The notes under the pieces: model-generated
Told to the model about the DNA's origin: nothing
Seen by the model: the letters and a program-made list of their open reading frames with translations, nothing else
Database searches by the model: none
Shown: one piece after another, positions 60,135 to 64,000 of the stretch
Layout of the letters: the number at the start of each line of letters is the position of its first letter
Numbering within the stretch: position 1 is the first letter of the stretch
Assembly: GCA_963930055.1 (NCBI GenBank)
Contig: CAWVKS010000008.1
Span: 558,001-622,000 of the forward strand
Length of the DNA stretch: 64,000 nt
Source: Pullichristensenella sp963930055
GTDB lineage: Bacteria; Bacillota; Clostridia; Christensenellales; Aristaeellaceae
Reading direction: 5' to 3'
Position numbers and translations under genes: made by a program

Positions 60135-60163
60135 TTGACAGGCGCCCCGTTTGCGCGTATAAT
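60135..60163 (+). promoter_or_regulatory. SigA promoter for the DeoR-glycyl radical operon
   Basis: TTGACA (60135-60140), 17-bp spacer, TATAAT (60158-60163): consensus in both boxes. Confidence 0.93.
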
Positions 60164-60178
60164 GAAAACAGCAACAAA

Positions 60179-60194
60179 CTGCAACATATTGCAG
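60179..60194 (+). promoter_or_regulatory. Perfect palindrome just downstream of the promoter
   Basis: CTGCAACATATTGCAG, a perfect 16-bp palindrome at about +9 to +24 relative to the expected start; a GCAACA half-copy lies at 60171. Likely operator for the DeoR-type regulator encoded next. Confidence 0.75.
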
Positions 60195-60216
60195 TGGATT
60201 AGATTGGGGTTTTGCC

Positions 60217-60981
60217 ATGGGCGCGAAGCTGACACAGCGCCGGCGGGACGAGCTCGCGGAAGCCCTGCTGCGCGACGGCCACATCAACGCCTCCGAACAG
60301 GCTGCCCGGTTCGGCGTTTCCCACGAGACGATCCGCAAGGACATCATCTACCTGGAAAACATCGGCCTGGCGCGCAAGGGCTACGGCGGGGCGGTGGTCT
60401 GCGCGGAGGAGGCGGAGCAGAGCTTTTCGGAAAAATACGTCGAGCATCAGGACGAAAAGCGTCGCATCGCCGTGGCCGCGCGCGCCCTCGTCGAGGACGG
60501 CGACGCCATACTGCTCGATTCGGGCAGCACCGTCTACGCGCTGGCGCGCCTTCTGTGCCTGCAGCCGGCGCGCGTCACGGTGTTCACCAACTCCCTGAAG
60601 GCGGCGCTGCTTTTGCAGGAAGGCGGCGTGCGCACCTACCTGCTGGGCGGGCGGGCGCGCGCCTCCAGCGGCGCGGTCACGGGCGCGTGGGCGCTTGCGC
60701 AGCTTGCGCAGATCCGCGTGCAGAAGGCCTTCCTCGGCACCAGCGGCTTTTCCGGCCGCCGGGGCCCCTGCATCGAGAGCTTTGAGGAAGCGCAGGTCAA
60801 GCAGGCGATGATGGCCAGCGCCGAACAGAAGATCCTCCTGGGCGACAGCAGCAAGGCGCGCGCTTCCACGATGCTCCAGTTCGCCCCCTGGGAGGAGATG
60901 GACCTGTTTATTACCGATGCCGCCCTGGAAGGGGGCGCGCGGCGGGAGATCGAGCGATATGTGAAGGTGATGACAGTATGA
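60217..60981 (+). CDS. DeoR-family regulator
   Basis: A 254-residue regulator: winged HTH (RDGHINASEQAARFGVSHET, IRKDIIYLENIGLARKGYGG) and a DeoR C-terminal sensor (ILLDSGSTVYALARLL, VFTNSLKAALLL, LLGGRARASSGAVTG, KAFLGTSGFSG, ILLGDSSKARASTMLQFAPW). It probably binds a sugar phosphate and represses its own operon through the palindrome upstream. Overlaps the activase start by 4 nt. Confidence 0.93.
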   Translation: MGAKLTQRRRDELAEALLRDGHINASEQAARFGVSHETIRKDIIYLENIGLARKGYGGAVVCAEEAEQSFSEKYVEHQDEKRRIAVAARALVEDGDAILLDSGSTVYALARLLCLQPARVTVFTNSLKAALLLQEGGVRTYLLGGRARASSGAVTGAWALAQLAQIRVQKAFLGTSGFSGRRGPCIESFEEAQVKQAMMASAEQKILLGDSSKARASTMLQFAPWEEMDLFITDAALEGGARREIERYVKVMTV

Positions 60982-61910
60982 CGGAGCAAACGGGGGTCGT
61001 CTTTGGCATACAGCCCTTTTCCATACACGACGGCCCCGGCATCCGCACGGCGGTGTTCCTCAAGGGCTGCAACCTGCGCTGCGCCTGGTGCCATAACCCC
61101 GAGAGCCTGGACACGCGCCCGGAAGTTTCGGTAATGGCGGAGCGCTGCGTCGGCTGCGGGGCGTGCGCGCGCGCCTGCCCCGCGCACCTGCACGCCGTGG
61201 CCGCGCCCGGCCGCGTCACGCACGTCCATGACCCCGCCGCCTGCACCGCCTGCGGCCGCTGCGAGGAAGCCTGCCCCGTGGACGCCATCCGCGTCATGGG
61301 GCGGCGCATGGGCGTGGGGGAGGTGCTCGCCCAGGTTTTGCGCGACCGCCGCTTTTACGGCGACGAAGGCGGCGTCACCTTCACCGGCGGCGAGCCGATG
61401 CTACAATACGACTTCCTTTGCGCGCTGGCGGAGGGCGCGTCGCGCGCCGGCGTGGGCGTGTATATCGAGACGAACGCCACCGCGCCCTGGGAGCGCTACG
61501 AGGCGCTGCTGCCGTGGACGCGCGGCTTCCTTGTGGATTACAAACTGACCAGCCCGGAGGCGCACAGGCGCTGGACGGGCGCGGGCAATGCCGCCATCCT
61601 GGAAAACATCGGCCGCTTCGCCGCCTGCGGGCGGGACGTGGTGCTGCGCTGCCCCATCATCCCCGGCGTCAACGACGACGAGGGGCACTTCGGGGCCATC
61701 GCCGCGCTCACGGCTCGCTATCCGGGCATCCGCGGCGCGGAAGTGATGCCCTACCACCGCTTCGGCACGGCCAAGGCGCGCCAGCTCGGCTGGGAGGCGG
61801 GCAATATCCGGGAATTTTCCGTGCCGGACGCGGCCACGTCCACAAACTGGAAAAAGACCATCGCCGCCCTGGGCGGCAGGCTGATCGACGCGAACGGGGA
61901 GGAATCATAG
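60978..61910 (+). CDS. Glycyl radical enzyme activase (radical SAM)
   Basis: A 310-residue radical SAM enzyme (FGIQPFSIHDGPGIRTAVFL, GCNLRCAWCHNPES). The CxxxCxxC cluster is followed by a ferredoxin-like insert with two more Fe-S sites (CVGCGACARACP and CTACGRCEEACP), as in activases for dehydratase-type glycyl radical enzymes. TGGEPMLQYDF is the SAM-binding GGE motif. It installs the glycyl radical on the enzyme encoded just downstream. Confidence 0.95.
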   Translation: MTEQTGVVFGIQPFSIHDGPGIRTAVFLKGCNLRCAWCHNPESLDTRPEVSVMAERCVGCGACARACPAHLHAVAAPGRVTHVHDPAACTACGRCEEACPVDAIRVMGRRMGVGEVLAQVLRDRRFYGDEGGVTFTGGEPMLQYDFLCALAEGASRAGVGVYIETNATAPWERYEALLPWTRGFLVDYKLTSPEAHRRWTGAGNAAILENIGRFAACGRDVVLRCPIIPGVNDDEGHFGAIAALTARYPGIRGAEVMPYHRFGTAKARQLGWEAGNIREFSVPDAATSTNWKKTIAALGGRLIDANGEES

Positions 61911-61911
61911 C

Positions 61912-64000
61912 ATGATTACGGAACGCATATCGCGCATGCAGGAATATGTGAACGCCCTCAACGACGCCGGCGCTCGGCGCACCTGCTTTTACCCCCTGGC
62001 CTACGAATCCCTGAAGGAAACGCGCGGCCAGAGCGTGCAGATGCGGCGCGCCCGGGCGCAGGCGCACATACTCGAAAACGCGCCCCTGGCGGTGCATCCC
62101 TATGAGCTGATCGTGGGCAGCATGACCGATTTTTCGCCTGTCAACGAGCGCGTGCTCACCAGGGAAGAACAGCGCGCCAAGGCGCATGAGGTCATGGACG
62201 CCTGCCGCGAGCGCAAGCGCGGCGCGGGCGAGGCGAAAAAGGACCGCAGCACCATCAAGACCTTCGAGACGGAGTTCACCACCCGCAAGAGCCGCTGGGC
62301 GCTGATGAGCCGCGTCTACCACGACGCCAGCATCACCTACGCCGAATTGCAGGAGCTGATCGCGGAGATGAAGCGCGATTACGCCGACGCGGACGACCTG
62401 GAACCCTACGAGTTCGGCCGCGAGCTGGAGCGCGCCTTCAAGATCGACTATGGCGCCGAGGTCAAGGCGGAGATCGACGGCCTGCCGTGGTTTGCCGCCA
62501 ACCACCTCAGCCTCAACTATGGCCGCATCGTCCAGACCGGCTTCGGCGCGCTCATCCGCGACCTGGAGGCGCGCAGGGACAGGGACGGCGGCGAATACTA
62601 CGAGGCCGCGCTCCTGGTGGCGCGCGCGGCCAGCCGCCTGGTCAGCCGCTATGCCGGCCGCGTGCGCGAGGAGGCGCAGTCCGCCGACGCGGCGCGCCGC
62701 GCGGAGCTTCTCGAGATCGCCGCCATGCTCGACCATCTTTCCACAGGGCCGGCGCGCAGCTTCCGCGAGGGCGTGCAGCTGATGTGGCTTTTGCACATCA
62801 TGGCCAGCTTTTTGTGGAGCTCGGCGCTCTCCTTCGGCCGCTTTGACCAGTACATGTACGGCCTCTACGCCGCCGACATCGCCTCGGGCGCGCTCACGCG
62901 CGAGGCCGCGGAGGAGCTTCTGTGCTGCCTGTGGCTGAAGATCAACGAGCCCTGCCTGCGCACGGTGCAGAGCATGACGCTGGGCGGCGTCACCCCCGCG
63001 GGCGAGGACGCGGCCAACCCCCTCACCTACCTGTGCCTGGACGTGGTGGAGGAGATGAAGCTGCCCTACCCGAACGTGGGCGTGCGCATCAACGACAAAA
63101 ACCCGCCGGAGCTTTTGACGCGGGTCACCAAGTCCATCAGCGCCGGCGCCGGACAGCCGATGGTGATGGCCGACAACGTGTGGATCGCCAACCTGAAAAA
63201 GCTCGGCTACGCCGACCGCTACGCCAACGACTACTACAACATGGGCTGCGTGGAGATCATGATCCCCGGCAAGATGCAGAACTGGGGCGTCACCGAGCCC
63301 ATTGCCTTCCCCATGCTCTACGATACGCTCTTTGCCCGCCTGCGCCGCGGCGAGGTGCGCGCCGACACCTTCGAGGAATTCGAGCGCGCCTACCTGGACG
63401 TGCTGCGCGAGGAAGTGGCCGCCGACTATCAGGAGGCGCTTGACAAGATCGCCGACAAGCCCCGGCGCTGCTACGACCCCTTCGCCTCGCTGATGATCGA
63501 CGGCTGCATTGAAGCCGGCAAGGACATGTTCCAGGGCGGCTCGGAGCTGGGCACGCACTGGTGCTTCTACGCCTACGGCCTGGGCACCGCGGCGGACGCC
63601 ATGGCGGCGGTGAAAAAGCACGTCTACGAGGACGGCCGCCTCACCATCGGCGAGATGGCCGACGTGCTGGCGCGCGATTTCGCCGGCGACGAGGCGCTGC
63701 GCCTGCGCCTGGAGAACAAGACGCCGCATTATGGCAACGACGATCCCTATGTGGACGGGCTGGCCAAGCGCATCCTCAGCGCTTTTGACGACCAGGTGTT
63801 TGCCTGCAACGACCCGCAAAAGCCCGACAAGTTCGTCAACACGCTCTTTGGCTACTTCTTCCACATCTACCACGGCGAGATCACCGGCGCTACGCCCAAC
63901 GGCCGCCACAAGGGCGAGACGTTCAGCGACAGCATGGGCCCCTCCCAGGGCAAGGACACGCAGGGCCCCACGAAGATGCTGGGCACGATCCTCGCCCTCG
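61912..64000 (+). CDS. Glycyl radical enzyme (partial at right edge)
   Basis: The first 696 residues of a glycyl radical enzyme. The catalytic Cys lies in YYNMGCVEIMIPGK, the GCVE form with a base Glu found in dehydratase/lyase members, unlike the CC pair of true pyruvate formate-lyase. Other features: VHPYELIVGSMTDFS, EGVQLMWLLHIM, AGAGQPMVMADNVW, TPNGRHKGETFSDSMGPSQG. The C-terminal glycine-radical loop is outside the window. Substrate cannot be named; sugar-locus neighbours suggest a polyol or sugar derivative. Confidence 0.92.
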   Translation, partial: MITERISRMQEYVNALNDAGARRTCFYPLAYESLKETRGQSVQMRRARAQAHILENAPLAVHPYELIVGSMTDFSPVNERVLTREEQRAKAHEVMDACRERKRGAGEAKKDRSTIKTFETEFTTRKSRWALMSRVYHDASITYAELQELIAEMKRDYADADDLEPYEFGRELERAFKIDYGAEVKAEIDGLPWFAANHLSLNYGRIVQTGFGALIRDLEARRDRDGGEYYEAALLVARAASRLVSRYAGRVREEAQSADAARRAELLEIAAMLDHLSTGPARSFREGVQLMWLLHIMASFLWSSALSFGRFDQYMYGLYAADIASGALTREAAEELLCCLWLKINEPCLRTVQSMTLGGVTPAGEDAANPLTYLCLDVVEEMKLPYPNVGVRINDKNPPELLTRVTKSISAGAGQPMVMADNVWIANLKKLGYADRYANDYYNMGCVEIMIPGKMQNWGVTEPIAFPMLYDTLFARLRRGEVRADTFEEFERAYLDVLREEVAADYQEALDKIADKPRRCYDPFASLMIDGCIEAGKDMFQGGSELGTHWCFYAYGLGTAADAMAAVKKHVYEDGRLTIGEMADVLARDFAGDEALRLRLENKTPHYGNDDPYVDGLAKRILSAFDDQVFACNDPQKPDKFVNTLFGYFFHIYHGEITGATPNGRHKGETFSDSMGPSQGKDTQGPTKMLGTILAL

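Noticed and set aside
61708..63909. A 733-codon open frame on the minus strand
   Set aside because: Antisense to the glycyl radical enzyme; same GC effect.

Overview
The window looks like a high-GC Firmicutes chromosome, probably a gut Clostridia of the Christensenellales/Oscillospirales kind. The evidence is Gram-positive style Shine-Dalgarno sites (GGAGG), SigA-type promoters, and host genes asnS, dnaX and murG with clostridial features. A prophage, open at the left edge, fills roughly the first 41-47 kb. It is an HK97-fold siphovirus, and its tail, head and packaging genes run leftward (minus strand, 21.9 kb down to 1).

Structural region (1-21.9 kb): tail endopeptidase with an embedded SH3 domain (cut by the edge), a secreted DUF6273 moron with its own promoter and terminator, distal tail protein, a second moron-like gene, tape measure, tail assembly chaperone with a -1 slippery heptamer, major tail protein, head-tail joining proteins, head fibre, major capsid, ClpP-type prohead protease, C5 DNA methyltransferase, portal, HNH nuclease, TerL interrupted by an intein, TerS and a ParB-methyltransferase fusion.

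Accessory plus-strand operon (22.6-26.0 kb): after a 720-bp spacer with a very GC-rich short-period repeat come an amidoligase, four small unknown proteins, a class II glutamine amidotransferase and one more small protein. Four copies of a type I hammerhead ribozyme sit in the gaps, each placed to cut the polycistronic mRNA about 45-57 nt before the next start codon. This self-processing amidoligase/amidotransferase operon is the most unusual thing in the window.

Replication region (26.2-38.4 kb, minus strand): virulence-related protein, a frameshifted HTH/zinc-finger protein, SAM synthetase, late-type regulator, SNF2 helicase (frameshifted in Walker A), VRR-NUC nuclease, AAA primase-helicase, family A DNA polymerase, DUF2815 and DUF2800 proteins. 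The lysogeny region (38.4-41.4 kb) has HTH proteins, a DUF3825 protein, an XRE repressor and probable operators. A visibly AT-richer block (41.5-46.3 kb) carries a two-component system plus an FtsX-type ABC exporter. It lies between the repressor and tRNA-Leu(GAG), whose 3' end faces the prophage and is the likely attachment site.

Host region (47.2-64 kb): tRNA-Leu, asnS, dnaX, murG, a hairpin-dense 350-bp element, an AraC regulator divergent from a LacI regulator, a sugar ABC importer, a D-lyxose isomerase-like protein, an FGGY kinase, a DeoR regulator, and a glycyl radical enzyme with its activase (cut by the right edge). These look like one carbohydrate-use locus.

Quality note: an identical 16-mer at 1104 and 4389 matches, from memory, a PacBio multiplexing barcode. 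Several prophage genes also carry small indels. Some broken genes here are therefore probably assembly errors rather than real mutations.
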